From Armatimonadia bacterium (lineage in GTDB: Bacteria; Armatimonadota; Zipacnadia; Zipacnadales; JABUFB01): a stretch of 64,000 nucleotides of DNA. The DNA lies in the NCBI GenBank assembly GCA_039679385.1, contig JBDKVB010000097.1, positions 25,686 to 89,685 of the forward strand, read 5' to 3'. The notes under the pieces were generated by a model that did no database searches, was not told where the DNA came from, and saw only the letters and a program-made list of their open reading frames with translations. Positions 35,772-44,977 of the stretch are shown here, one piece after another (position 1 is the stretch's first letter; every line of letters starts with the position of its first letter). The position numbers were made by a program, and so were the translations under genes.

Positions 35772-36491
35772 CTAGCGTGCGGCGGCAACGAACTGTGCGA
35801 ACAGCTTTCGGGCGCCCTCATCGAGGCCCACGAGATGCTCCGGGTGACACTGCAGCCCCAGGCAGAAGGCGGCATCTCTACGCTCGATGGCCTCGATGAC
35901 GCCGTCCGGGGCAGTTGCAGCAACCTCGAAGCCCGCTGCCACGTCGCGCACGGCCTGGTGGTGGAAGCTGTTCACCCTCCAGGACCTCTTCCCCAGTATC
36001 CCCTCGAGGCGAGATCCCGACACCACCTCAACACTGTGCGTCGCATGCGAGGTCGGCGCGCTCTGAGCATGCTTGATTGCGCCCTCTACCTCAGTCGGGA
36101 TGTCCTGAACGAGCGTGCCGCCTGCGAAGGCGTTGAGAGACTGGATGCCGCGACAGATGCCCAGGACAGGCAGTTCCGGACGCGCGAGTGCGTAGGCGAT
36201 AGCCACTTCGTCAAGACGGTCTCGCTCCGGACTGAGCGCTCCGAGGGCCCGTGCAGGCTCCGCCCCGTAGCAAAAGGGGTCGACATCGACACCGCCGGTG
36301 ATCAGCAACCCCTCTGCCCCATTGAGAACTCGCAGCAGCGCTTCGCGGCTCCCGAGACAAGGCACGAGGAAGGGTGCGCCGCCGGCTGCTACCACGGCTT
36401 CGGCGTAACTGTGGGGAAGGTGGTCACGAGGACTGGGGTCATCTGAGTAGCCACACAGGATGGCGATCCGGGGCAGCGAAGCGTCAGGCAT
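35772..36491 (-). CDS. Class I glutamine amidotransferase-like / gamma-glutamyl hydrolase (peptidase C26, PuuD-like)
   Basis: 239-residue C26-family amidase. ITGGVDVDPFCYG is the family signature; the nucleophile Cys is in LGICRGIQ (about 112), the base in LQCHPEH (about 216). PuuD releases GABA from gamma-glutamyl-GABA in putrescine degradation; other members act on gamma-glutamyl polyamines or folates, so the substrate is not certain. Its start overlaps the end of lnt by 8 bases, so it is translationally coupled to it. No other putrescine-utilisation genes are nearby. Confidence 0.85.
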   Translation of the reverse strand: MPDASLPRIAILCGYSDDPSPRDHLPHSYAEAVVAAGGAPFLVPCLGSREALLRVLNGAEGLLITGGVDVDPFCYGAEPARALGALSPERDRLDEVAIAYALARPELPVLGICRGIQSLNAFAGGTLVQDIPTEVEGAIKHAQSAPTSHATHSVEVVSGSRLEGILGKRSWRVNSFHHQAVRDVAAGFEVAATAPDGVIEAIERRDAAFCLGLQCHPEHLVGLDEGARKLFAQFVAAAR

Positions 36492-38058
36492 CTTCAGGCC
36501 TCCAGAAAGCTGCTACGAGCCAAAGTACACAGGATATGACCAGCAGCGGCGTGTCTCCGATGCGGTGATAGATGGACAGACCCTCCGCAGGTCGTACGGA
36601 CTGACCGAGGACGCCCTGACCGTTGACGGGTATCTCCTGAACCACTTCACCGTAGGGCGTGTACAAGGCACTGCGGCCCGTTGTGGCGGCACGCAGCACC
36701 CATCGGCGTGACTCCACAGCTCGCATGGAGGCAGTGAAGGAGTGCTGGGCTACCTCCGGGGTGTCCTGTGCCCAGGCATCGCTGGTGAGGAAGGCGAGCA
36801 CCTCGGCGCCCTGACGGCAGACCTCACGGGTCTGTCGCGGGAAGGTCGCCTCGAAGCAGATGAGCGGGGCCACGCGGACGCCCTTGATGTCGAACAGCTT
36901 GCGCCCACTGCCGGGCGTCAGGTCGGTGTTGCGGAGGGGATAGTCACGCAGGCAGGGGAGCTTGTCGCGTAGCGGCACGTACTCGCCAAAGATCAGCAGG
37001 TCGTTCTTGTGGTAGCGGTCGACGACCTTGCCTCCGGCGTCGTAGAGCCGTGCGGCGTTGTAGTAAGCCCCGTCGAGCTGCTCCAGCGTACCGATCAGCA
37101 GGTGTCCTTTGGTTTGCCGGGCGCCCTCTGCGGCGACGTCTTCCAGGCCCGGATAGGAGGTGATATAGGCAGGGAGAGCGCTCTCGGGCCAGACCGTGAG
37201 GTCGGTGTCTGGAGGGACGACCGTGTTGAGCCTCAGGTAGGTGTCCTTTGACCGTTGCACATCGTCATCGGTGACCGGTGTTTGGAGCGGGACGCCTCCC
37301 TGCACCACGGCAACCTTCAGCACGCGGCCCTGCGGGTCGGCTTGCCCGTCCTGGTGTCGCGCCTGCTTGAGGGCAAGAGCACCGACGAAGTAGACGCCGA
37401 GGAGGAGCGCGTAGGAGGCCAGCGCAGCCGCGTTCGCACGACGCTGCCAGCCCTTCGCGTCGGCTACGGGCGCCCATCCTCGCTCGGCGGCGAGACCAAG
37501 CAAGCCCTGCGTCAGCCCGGCATTCACCACCACCATGAGCGCCGTCAGACCAAACTCGCCGAAGACCGAGGCCACCTGGAGGACCGGAAGCTGGTCATGC
37601 TGGGTGTAGGCGAGGTCGCCAAAGGTGAAACCAAGGGCCCCGGCATTGGCGCGAACCCAGGAGAGGAGGGTCCAGGCCCCGGCCATACCAGCGACGCGCC
37701 AGCCCGGCGAAGGGTTTCGCAGCACCAGGACGGCCGCGATGCCGAACACGACCGGGTAGACGCTCAGGTACAGCACGGCGGCAATCCACGGCAGCGGATG
37801 GCCCCACATGGTCAGGTAGTGCATGAAGGGCAGGAAGAAGGTGAGGCCGAAGGCGAGGCCACACAGGGCGCCACGGCCCGCGGTTCGGGCGCTTACCAGG
37901 GCCACGAAGAGGGGCATCAGGGCAAACCACGCGAGGGGCCCCATGTCGATCGGCGGGAAGGCCATGTACAGGAGGCCCCCCGCAAGTACGGACAGGATGA
38001 TCTGGCCGGGGAAGGGGATCCCCGTGGCTCTGGCCTGGCGTGACGCTCGCATAGACAC
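36484..38058 (-). CDS. lnt: Apolipoprotein N-acyltransferase
   Basis: 524-residue inner-membrane enzyme that adds the third acyl chain to lipoproteins. About six N-terminal helices lead into a periplasmic nitrilase-like domain with the catalytic Glu in VWPESALP (about 292), Lys in RYHKNDLL (about 350) and Cys in PLICFEATFP (about 398). A C-terminal anchoring helix follows (LLVISCVLWLVAAFW). Its presence supports a diderm envelope. It starts 24 bases after the aminotransferase stop and overlaps the amidase gene. Confidence 0.93.
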   Translation of the reverse strand: MSMRASRQARATGIPFPGQIILSVLAGGLLYMAFPPIDMGPLAWFALMPLFVALVSARTAGRGALCGLAFGLTFFLPFMHYLTMWGHPLPWIAAVLYLSVYPVVFGIAAVLVLRNPSPGWRVAGMAGAWTLLSWVRANAGALGFTFGDLAYTQHDQLPVLQVASVFGEFGLTALMVVVNAGLTQGLLGLAAERGWAPVADAKGWQRRANAAALASYALLLGVYFVGALALKQARHQDGQADPQGRVLKVAVVQGGVPLQTPVTDDDVQRSKDTYLRLNTVVPPDTDLTVWPESALPAYITSYPGLEDVAAEGARQTKGHLLIGTLEQLDGAYYNAARLYDAGGKVVDRYHKNDLLIFGEYVPLRDKLPCLRDYPLRNTDLTPGSGRKLFDIKGVRVAPLICFEATFPRQTREVCRQGAEVLAFLTSDAWAQDTPEVAQHSFTASMRAVESRRWVLRAATTGRSALYTPYGEVVQEIPVNGQGVLGQSVRPAEGLSIYHRIGDTPLLVISCVLWLVAAFWRPEDA

Positions 38059-38082
38059 AGCGGCTTTCTACGGGGTTTCCGG

Positions 38083-39279
38083 CTACTCGACCTGCACCTT
38101 GCCTGCTTTGAGCTTGGCCAGGAAGCGCTCCATGCGTACCAGCGCTTCCTTCAGGTTGTCCATGCTCTGGGCGTAGGTGCACCGGAGGTAGCCCTCGCCG
38201 CAGTCACCGAAGGCCGTGCCGGGAACTGCAGCGACCTTCTCGTCATACAGCAAGGCCTTCGAGAACTGCTTGGACGTCAGGCCGGTGTGGGCGATGGACG
38301 GGAAGGCATAGAAGGCGCCCCGGGCTTCGAAGCACGGGAGGCCGATGTCGTTCAGCCCCTTGATGAACACACGGCGCCGCTGGTCGTAGTCGCGGACCAT
38401 CTCGTGCATCTCGCGCTCGCAGTGCTGGAGAGCCTCGATGGCACCGATCTGGCCGCTAATCGGCGCCGAAAGGGCAGTGTACGCATGGATGCGCACCATG
38501 CCCTCGATCAGCTGACCCGGGGCTGCCGTGAAGCCGATGCGCCAACCCGTCATGGCGTAGGCTTTGGAGAAGCCGTTCATCAGGATCGTGCGCTCTCTCA
38601 TGCCCGGAAGCGACGCGAAGCAGGTATGCTCGCCGTCGTAAGTCAGGTGCGCATAGATCTCGTCCGACACGACGAAGAGGTCGTGCTCCTCGGCGAGTCG
38701 GGCAATCTGCAGCAAGTCCTCGCGCGACATGACGGTGCCGGTCGGGTTGTTGGGGTAGCCGATGATCAGGCCCCGCGTCCGGGGGGTGATCGCAGCCTCC
38801 AGGTCCTCCACCTGCGGCCGGAAATCGTGCTCTACGGTGCAGGGAACGACGACGGGGTTGCCGCCGGCCATCGAGACGCAGGCCTTGTAGGAGACATAGC
38901 AGGGCTCCGGGACAACGACTTCATCGCCGGGCGAGAGCAAGGCGCGCATGGCGACATCCATGGCCTCGCTGACCCCCATGGTGACGATCAACTCGGTAGC
39001 CGGGTCGTAGTCCACTCCCCACCGCATGCCGAGGTCCTCAGCAATGGCCTCGCGCAGTTCCATGAGGCCGTAGTTGCTGGTGTAGGAGGTCTGCCCGCGG
39101 CGAAGGCTATCGACGACGGCATCGCAGATCTTCCACGGCGTGGCAAAATCCGGCTCGCCGACACCGAGGGTGACGACGCCCTCCATTCCCAGAGTGAGGT
39201 CGAAGAACTCACGGATACCGGAGGGCGGCATGTGCTCAACTTCGGGACGCAGCCGCAGGGACTGTGAAGGAGTGCTCAT
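38083..39279 (-). CDS. Pyridoxal-phosphate aminotransferase (class I/II, AlaT/AspC-like)
   Basis: 398-residue cytosolic fold-type I aminotransferase. GYPNNPTGTVM, VSDEIYAHLTYDG and the PLP Lys in GFSKAYAMTGWRIGF (about 239) are intact, as is the C-terminal Arg in YLRCTYAQS. It is coupled to an Lrp/AsnC regulator by an ATGA overlap, the same arrangement as Bacillus alaR-alaT, which makes alanine transamination a reasonable guess. Aspartate or aromatic specificity cannot be excluded. Confidence 0.88.
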   Translation of the reverse strand: MSTPSQSLRLRPEVEHMPPSGIREFFDLTLGMEGVVTLGVGEPDFATPWKICDAVVDSLRRGQTSYTSNYGLMELREAIAEDLGMRWGVDYDPATELIVTMGVSEAMDVAMRALLSPGDEVVVPEPCYVSYKACVSMAGGNPVVVPCTVEHDFRPQVEDLEAAITPRTRGLIIGYPNNPTGTVMSREDLLQIARLAEEHDLFVVSDEIYAHLTYDGEHTCFASLPGMRERTILMNGFSKAYAMTGWRIGFTAAPGQLIEGMVRIHAYTALSAPISGQIGAIEALQHCEREMHEMVRDYDQRRRVFIKGLNDIGLPCFEARGAFYAFPSIAHTGLTSKQFSKALLYDEKVAAVPGTAFGDCGEGYLRCTYAQSMDNLKEALVRMERFLAKLKAGKVQVE

Positions 39280-39755
39280 GGTGTCACCGCCAGACGGTGG
39301 GTAGTACGATGTGTGTAGGCCGTGCGGCCCTCAAGCTTGTAGGTCTTCAGGACGAAGGAAGTCGCCGTGCTGCGCACGCCGGGAATCGGCGCGAGCTTCT
39401 CAGCGACGAACTGGGCGATCTCACGGAAGTCCTCGCCCTCGACAACCACCTGCAGATCGAAGCCGCCGGACATCAGGTAGACCGAGTGCACCTCGTCGAA
39501 GAGGGTGATTTGCTCGGCAATGGCGTCGAAACCGCGGCCATGCTCGGGGACGGCCGACACCGCGATGAAGGCGTAGATCTTGGGGCTGTCGTTCTTCTCC
39601 CAGTTCACAACAGCGGAGTAGCCCAGCAACTGGCCCGTAGCCCTGGCTTCGGCGATCGCAGCCCGCACCTCAGCGACATCTCGACCCAGTCGCGTTGCGA
39701 TCTCCTCAGGGGACAGGGTCGCGTCCTGTTCGAGTAACTCAAGCACCTGCCGCAT
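39276..39755 (-). CDS. Lrp/AsnC family transcriptional regulator
   Basis: 159 residues: an N-terminal winged helix (LEQDATLSPEEIATRLGRDVAEVRAAI) and a C-terminal ligand-binding alpha/beta domain (IYAFIAVSAVPEHG, VHSVYLMSGGFDLQVVVEG). The ATG at 39755 has GGGAGG eight bases upstream; longer starts lie inside the cation-efflux gene. It overlaps that gene by 17 bases and the aminotransferase by 4. It probably controls the aminotransferase in response to an amino acid. Confidence 0.88.
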   Translation of the reverse strand: MRQVLELLEQDATLSPEEIATRLGRDVAEVRAAIAEARATGQLLGYSAVVNWEKNDSPKIYAFIAVSAVPEHGRGFDAIAEQITLFDEVHSVYLMSGGFDLQVVVEGEDFREIAQFVAEKLAPIPGVRSTATSFVLKTYKLEGRTAYTHRTTHRLAVTP

Positions 39756-40794
39756 CGTGTGTACCTCCCGGGGGCGTCGTGTCGGACTGCCGGTGTGGCT
39801 TGAGGTCCGTCGGCCCCTGCGCTCTCTTCTTCTCCTGCACGCAGAAGTCCCAGTTACCGGCGACCCGTTTCGCCCTGCACTCCTCGTCGTCACACGGCTC
39901 GATATGAATCAGCACCTGCGCACTCGGGAACAGACCTGCCAGGTCCGCCTCCAGGTGGTCTGTGAATTCGTGGGCCTCGGCTACCGTCATACGATCGCAC
40001 ACAACCAGGTGCAGATCAATGTAGCGTTCGTGGCCGGCGCGTCGCGACCGCAGCCGATGGAAGTTCACAAACCGCCCGTAGTGTTCCTGAAGCGTACCGA
40101 CGATCCGCTGGGTGTCCTCGATCGGGAGCGAGCTGTCCAGCAGTTGCTCCAAGGCATCGCGCGAGATGCGCCATCCCTGCGTCAAGACCAGTGCCGCCAC
40201 GAAGACCGCCAGCGCCGGGTCGAGCCAGTGAACGTCGTAGCCGAAGAGCCCAAGGACGTAGATGAGCGCAAGGCCCACGAAGACACCGGCCGAAGTCCAG
40301 ACGTCGGTACTCAGGTGGGCTGCGTCGGCCTCAAGAGCGATGGACTCATGCTTCCGGCCGACCCGATAGAGTGTGCGCGACACGATGATGTTCATGACCA
40401 TGGAGAAGGCCATCACCGCCAGCGCCGGGGCGTGGTTGAGCTCCTCGTACTGGCCCTTGATCATCGAGCGCACCGCCGTATAGAGGATGCTCAGCGCGGC
40501 AACCACGATGAGCATGGCCTCAATCAGACCGGAGAGCGCCTCATACTTCCCGTGGCCGTAGCGGTGGTGCTCATCAGCGGGCTCGTTGGACTTGCGCACG
40601 CTGAAGAAGGCCAGGAGGGCTGCGACAAGGTCATTTCCGGAGTGAACCGCCTCCGAGATGACACTGATCGAGCCCGTGGCCAGCCCCGCCACAAGCTTGC
40701 TGACTGTGAGGAGAGTATTGGAGACCACAGACAGGCCGGCGGCCCGCCTGGTCTCTATCGCCCTTGCACTTCTGGCGGCCGTTCCGGTCGCCAT
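39739..40794 (-). CDS. Cation diffusion facilitator family transporter
   Basis: 351-residue CDF exporter for Zn, Fe, Mn, Co or Cd, driven by proton exchange. Six helices with metal sites EAVHSGNDLVAA (helix 2) and ADAAHLSTDVWTS (helix 5), the HHRYGHGKYE loop and a C-terminal cytoplasmic dimerisation domain (VNFHRLRSRRAGHERYIDLHL). It ends in an extra Cys-containing segment (CDDEECRAKRV) and a hydrophilic tail. The start at ATG 40794 is chosen because upstream residues are not CDF-like and AGGCG lies in front. Confidence 0.88.
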   Translation of the reverse strand: MATGTAARSARAIETRRAAGLSVVSNTLLTVSKLVAGLATGSISVISEAVHSGNDLVAALLAFFSVRKSNEPADEHHRYGHGKYEALSGLIEAMLIVVAALSILYTAVRSMIKGQYEELNHAPALAVMAFSMVMNIIVSRTLYRVGRKHESIALEADAAHLSTDVWTSAGVFVGLALIYVLGLFGYDVHWLDPALAVFVAALVLTQGWRISRDALEQLLDSSLPIEDTQRIVGTLQEHYGRFVNFHRLRSRRAGHERYIDLHLVVCDRMTVAEAHEFTDHLEADLAGLFPSAQVLIHIEPCDDEECRAKRVAGNWDFCVQEKKRAQGPTDLKPHRQSDTTPPGGTHDAAGA

Positions 40795-40845
40795 ACTGGA
40801 TCGCCTCGCTGTGCCCAGACTGCCCGACACCTTACCTCGGATTTG

Positions 40846-40881
40846 CAAACCTGGGCGGTGGCCATCAGCCAACCGCCCAGG
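40846..40881 (-). terminator. Intrinsic terminator after secF
   Basis: 10-bp perfect stem (40850-40859 with 40872-40881), 12-base loop, followed on the minus strand by TTTGCAAA. It separates secDF from the cation efflux operon. Confidence 0.7.
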
Positions 40882-40940
40882 TGATCTCACGTCATGCAGG
40901 CACCCAAGTCCAGGGATGCCGTACCCCGCCGTCTACCGGA

Positions 40941-42182
40941 TCAGAAGCGGCGCTTTGGCTTGCCGGCCTGTTTGGCGGCGCGCTCCTTCTCACGCTTGCG
41001 GCGTTCCCGCCGCTCGTCGCGCTTCGCGTCCAGCTCGGCCAGAGCCTTCTCCTGCCGCTCCGCGATCTCTTCCCGCTGCAGCCGCTCGATGGCCTTGCGA
41101 CTGTTTGCCTTGTCGACCGAACCCGCATCGCCCTCTGCGACCTCTCTTGCCGGCTCGGCAACTGCTGCGGTCGACCGCGGTCGACCGTTCCCCACGGTTG
41201 CGGTCACACGCTGGCTGCGTGAGGTCGCAACGGCGTTAGCCCGGTTGCGCGCAGCTCGGTTCTCAAGGATAACGAGGATAGGACTCGCCGTGAAGATCGA
41301 CGAGTAACACCCTGTCGAGATACCAATAAGGAGGGCGAAAGAGAAGCCCCGGATGGCCTCGCCGCCGAAGACCAGCAGAGAGACGACCGTGAACAGAACA
41401 ACCACGACCAGGTTCACCGACCGCGCCATTACTTCGAGAAGACTGGCGTTCACAGTCTCTGCGAAGGTGGCCCGGCGATGGACCCGCATGTTCTCGCGGA
41501 TGCGGTCCATGATAACGACGGTGTCGTGGTTTGAGTAACCCAGAACCGTGAGCAGGGCCGCAACGAAGGCGCTGTTCAGCTCGATTTTGAACAGGGCCAT
41601 GCATCCCAGCACGACCAAAATGTCGTGGAGCAGGGAGATGATCGCCGCGATGCCGAAGCGGATCTCGTAGCGGATCGTGATGTAGATCAGGATCAACAGA
41701 TAGCCAATGGCGAGAGCCAGGATCGACTGGTTGCGGAGTTCCTCACCAACCACAGGCCCGACCGTCTCGCGACCCATGTCACTGATCTTGCCCTTGTCAG
41801 GGAAGGTCTTCTCAAGCGAGGCGACGATGCTCTGGCTGCGGGTGGCTGCCTCCTCGTCGTTGGCGACGGGTGGAGTTCGCAGGTACAACTGCGAGAACTG
41901 CCCCTCGTCGTTCCCCACCAACTGGATCTCGCTGTGCCCCAGGTTCATTGAGTCGAGAACCTGGCGTATCTTGGCAGTCGCGTCGGGCACACCCGCATCA
42001 TTCGCCGCAAGCGGAACCGCGAACTCATAGCGCAGCAGGCTTCCGCCGGTGAAGTCGATGCCGTAGTTGAAACCGTGGACCGCGAGGGCAAGCATGCCGA
42101 TGACGACGGTCACCCCGGAAATGGTGAACCACAGCCAGGTCTTGCCAATCAGGTCCCAGTGCTTGTAGCGAAAGAGTTCCAC
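40941..42182 (-). CDS. secF: Protein translocase subunit SecF
   Basis: 413-residue partner of SecD in proton-driven protein export. GIDFTGGSLL starts the periplasmic part; six helices follow with YEIRFGIAAIISLLHD, GYSNHDTVVIMDRIREN and GFSFALLIGISTGCYSS. The last 95 residues form a highly charged Lys/Arg/Glu-rich tail predicted to be helical or coiled; usual SecF ends near residue 300. It follows secD by 47 bases. Confidence 0.94.
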   Translation of the reverse strand: MELFRYKHWDLIGKTWLWFTISGVTVVIGMLALAVHGFNYGIDFTGGSLLRYEFAVPLAANDAGVPDATAKIRQVLDSMNLGHSEIQLVGNDEGQFSQLYLRTPPVANDEEAATRSQSIVASLEKTFPDKGKISDMGRETVGPVVGEELRNQSILALAIGYLLILIYITIRYEIRFGIAAIISLLHDILVVLGCMALFKIELNSAFVAALLTVLGYSNHDTVVIMDRIRENMRVHRRATFAETVNASLLEVMARSVNLVVVVLFTVVSLLVFGGEAIRGFSFALLIGISTGCYSSIFTASPILVILENRAARNRANAVATSRSQRVTATVGNGRPRSTAAVAEPAREVAEGDAGSVDKANSRKAIERLQREEIAERQEKALAELDAKRDERRERRKREKERAAKQAGKPKRRF

Positions 42183-42229
42183 GTCCAGAAGGCCTCCTTG
42201 GTACGACAGCTACGGGCTGAGAGCAGGAG

Positions 42230-44356
42230 CTAGCGCCGGGTGGCGGGATCCGCGCCGATCTCCTCAGGCGTGACACCAAACAGGGCCGGGTTGTTGCCGA
42301 ACCTGCTCTCGGCCACGGCCGAGACCAACCAGCGGGAGACGGTCACAGCGGTGAAGAAGGAACACACCACACCGATGAACAGCATGGCCGCGAAGCTCTT
42401 GATGATGCTCGTGCCCAGGAAGTAGAGGACGGCGCAGGTGATCAAGGTCGTAGCGTTGGAGTCCACGATGGCCGTCCACGCACGGTCGAAGCCGGCTGCC
42501 ACTGCGCTACGCATAGACTTGCCGGACCGAAGCTCTTCACGCAGGCGCTCGAAGATAAGGACGTTGGCGTCAACCGCCATACCGATCGAGATGATGACAC
42601 CGGCGATACCAGGCAAGGTCAGCGTGATTCCACCAATTCCCTTAACCTGTTGGGAAATGGCGACCACTGCCAGCACAATCATCACGTAGAGGACTAGCGC
42701 GATGTCGGCAAGGAGCCCCGGCAGGCGGTAGTACAGCAGCATGAACACCACAACGGCGATGAAGCCGATCAGGCCGGCGCGCACGCTGCGGTCGATAGTG
42801 TCCTGGCCGAGGGTGGCGCTGACAGTGCGGTTTTCCGCGATCTCCAGCGGCACGGGAAGTGCACCAGCGTTGAGCAGCAAGCGCAGGTCGCCGGCCTCCT
42901 GGGTCGTGAAGTTGCCTTCAATGATACCCTCACCAGGGATCGCGCTCTTGATGACCGGGGCCATCTGGCACTTGCCGTCAAGCACGATGGCCATCAGCCG
43001 CCCGACGTTGCGCTGCGTGAACTGGTGGAAGGCGTGCTTCTTCTCTGCCTTGAGGACGAAGGTGACAACCCAGTCGCCGGTGCTGCCGGGCTGGACCTGG
43101 GATTCGGGCATAAGGTCAGAGCCCGAGTAGTCGGCCTTGGACTCGGCCAGTACGCGTTCCCACGGGACGATCTGGTTGGTGCGGGCATCGCGCCACTCGT
43201 CGTAGGTATTCTCAGAGCCGGCCGCCGTGTACTGCTGCGGGATGATGCGGAACTCCAGGAGAGCAGTGCTCTTGAGGATGCCCGCCACACGGTCTGGATC
43301 CTTGACGCCGGGGATCTCAACGATGATCTGGTCGCGGCCCTGGCGCTGGATCACAGGCTCGCGGATCTCGCCCATGGCGAAGAGACGCTTGTCAATGATG
43401 TTCTTGACCTTGTCGGCGGTGTCGGCCTCAATGGGCACGGCCTCAAGCTCGCCGGGGTCAATGGTGTACTGCGGGTACATCTCGCGCAGCAGGCTGAGAA
43501 CCGCACGCTGCTGTGCTCCCGCGGTTTCACGCTTCGCGGCGCTGGTCTTGACCACGACCCGGTTCGGCGCGACCGCTTCGGCCTTCACAGACCCGCGCTG
43601 AACGTCGCCACTGCTCACCAAGTTCGCGCTGAGCAGCTTGGCCAGGATGCGCTTTTCGAGTTCTTGCTTGGATATCGATGGCCCACCGGGCTTGCTCGCG
43701 GAGCTCGTCTGCTCCTCGGCGACCGTCGCCTGGGGCTCACTACCCGCTTCGGCATTGGTGGCTTCGGGCGCAGCTTCGGCACTCTCGGGCTTTGCGGGCT
43801 CAACAGCATAGAGGAACTGCGACTTGTCTTCAGGGGTCGCAAAGCTCATGCTCGCATAGGGCAGGCAGCGCAGAACAACATGCAGGCCGCCCTGGAGGTC
43901 GAGACCGAGCTTGACGCGGGGCCGCGGCTTGTAGAGGGCAAGGGCCTTCCCAAGCTGCCACACAGGCTTATCGACTTCCTGTGCGTCCTGGCGCCCTTCG
44001 GAGGTGACTCCCTTATACTTCCTCTGGAGAGCGGTCAGGATGGTCTTCTCGTCCTCTTTGAGCTGGTTGTCATCAAGAACGACGATCTTGACCTCGACAC
44101 GGTCCTTGGCCACAAGCGAGACTTCATCGAGGTCGTCCTCACTGAAGCCGCTCTCACCAAGGGCCGCTTTGACCTCTTTGGCCTTCTGCGGGTACTCGCT
44201 GGGGTTCTCTGCCAGAGGCTGGTCAAACTTGAAGACCAGCGGCACCTCGCCTGCCGTCTCCCTTGGCGGGCGACGAACGGGCTGGAAGGCCAGCAAGAAC
44301 GAGCCCACAAACAACAGGATGATCCAGACAATCCACAGCTTGGTCCGCGATTGCAT
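42230..44356 (-). CDS. secD: Protein translocase subunit SecD
   Basis: 708-residue membrane protein. KLGLDLQGGLHVVLR opens the periplasmic P1 region. An Ala/Glu/Ser-rich low-complexity insert (about 178-225) follows and is not in typical SecD. The conserved TVSATLGQDTIDRSV and VDANVLIFERLREE motifs mark the helix bundle. AAGGAG lies about 9 bases before the ATG. The usual upstream yajC is missing; instead there is a 400-base leader with a consensus promoter and a strong terminator hairpin. Confidence 0.95.
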   Translation of the reverse strand: MQSRTKLWIVWIILLFVGSFLLAFQPVRRPPRETAGEVPLVFKFDQPLAENPSEYPQKAKEVKAALGESGFSEDDLDEVSLVAKDRVEVKIVVLDDNQLKEDEKTILTALQRKYKGVTSEGRQDAQEVDKPVWQLGKALALYKPRPRVKLGLDLQGGLHVVLRCLPYASMSFATPEDKSQFLYAVEPAKPESAEAAPEATNAEAGSEPQATVAEEQTSSASKPGGPSISKQELEKRILAKLLSANLVSSGDVQRGSVKAEAVAPNRVVVKTSAAKRETAGAQQRAVLSLLREMYPQYTIDPGELEAVPIEADTADKVKNIIDKRLFAMGEIREPVIQRQGRDQIIVEIPGVKDPDRVAGILKSTALLEFRIIPQQYTAAGSENTYDEWRDARTNQIVPWERVLAESKADYSGSDLMPESQVQPGSTGDWVVTFVLKAEKKHAFHQFTQRNVGRLMAIVLDGKCQMAPVIKSAIPGEGIIEGNFTTQEAGDLRLLLNAGALPVPLEIAENRTVSATLGQDTIDRSVRAGLIGFIAVVVFMLLYYRLPGLLADIALVLYVMIVLAVVAISQQVKGIGGITLTLPGIAGVIISIGMAVDANVLIFERLREELRSGKSMRSAVAAGFDRAWTAIVDSNATTLITCAVLYFLGTSIIKSFAAMLFIGVVCSFFTAVTVSRWLVSAVAESRFGNNPALFGVTPEEIGADPATRR

Positions 44357-44764
44357 GGGCGACGTCTCCTTGAGGTTCTGCGAGCGGCATCCCGGCCGTC
44401 AGGTATCGGCCGTGGCTGCCCAGACGGTCATCGCGACGACGAGCGGCAGGGCAGCAGTGCCCGGTGGCGATAGACGGGCTCGCCCCGAGCCCCCTAAGGT
44501 TCGGCTCCACGCCCCACTACGACGTAAGCCGCCACAGGCTGCCGACGAGGTGTACGGGCACGGCCCCCCACGTCCGAGGTCTTCAGGTGTCTTGTAGCCC
44601 AGAGCCTGCCTGCAAGGGTACAACAGGTCCTGGCTCTACACGCTCCCGGGGCTCCAACAAAGCAAAGCCGGGACATCCGCCCGTCCCGGCCCATGCCGAT
44701 CGTCCAGACTTGCTTCGGCCGCGGTCGCACACAAAATGCTCCATCCAGCAACGCCGGATGACGC
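44357..44764 (-). other. Long structured leader of secDF
   Basis: About 400 untranslated bases lie between the promoter at 44771-44799 and the secD ATG. Besides the intrinsic terminator at 44655-44690, a second structured block (about 44470-44655) can form a hairpin with TGTAG/CTACA and AGCC/GGCT arms. No known riboswitch or 6S signature was recognised with confidence. Confidence 0.5.
44655..44690 (-). terminator. Intrinsic terminator inside the secD leader (attenuator or sRNA end)
   Basis: 8-bp GC-rich perfect stem (44683-44690 with 44667-44674), 8-base loop, followed on the minus strand by TTTGCTTTGTT. It would end transcription about 100 bases after the promoter, before secD. Confidence 0.8.
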
Positions 44765-44770
44765 ACGCTC

Positions 44771-44799
44771 ATTATAGGGGCAGGTCCGATCACTGTCAA
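44771..44799 (-). promoter_or_regulatory. Perfect consensus sigma-70 promoter for secDF or a leader RNA
   Basis: On the minus strand TTGACA (44794-44799), 17 bases, TATAAT (44771-44776). Both hexamers and the spacer match consensus exactly. Confidence 0.9.
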
Positions 44800-44977
44800 G
44801 GAAGTCGCAGGGCGGCAAGGGGGCCCTGAGCGCACCCGATCCAGACCAATGCAGCCCCGAAGTCCTCCCTGTGGAGAGGATTTCGCAAGCCGCTCCCTGA
44901 TGACCTCCCCCGGCGACCCTCAGTTTGACCCCCGGCAGGCTGGATGGTAGTATGGTGTCGAGTGTGCTTGAGATGCC

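Noticed and set aside
44399..44623. Minus-strand frame containing LGYKTPED, resembling an IS30-type transposase end
   Set aside because: Only about eight residues match; no other transposase motif or inverted repeat.
44470..44655. Possible 6S RNA in the secD leader
   Set aside because: Size and a closing stem are suggestive, but no conserved 6S central bubble or promoter at its 5' end was recognised.
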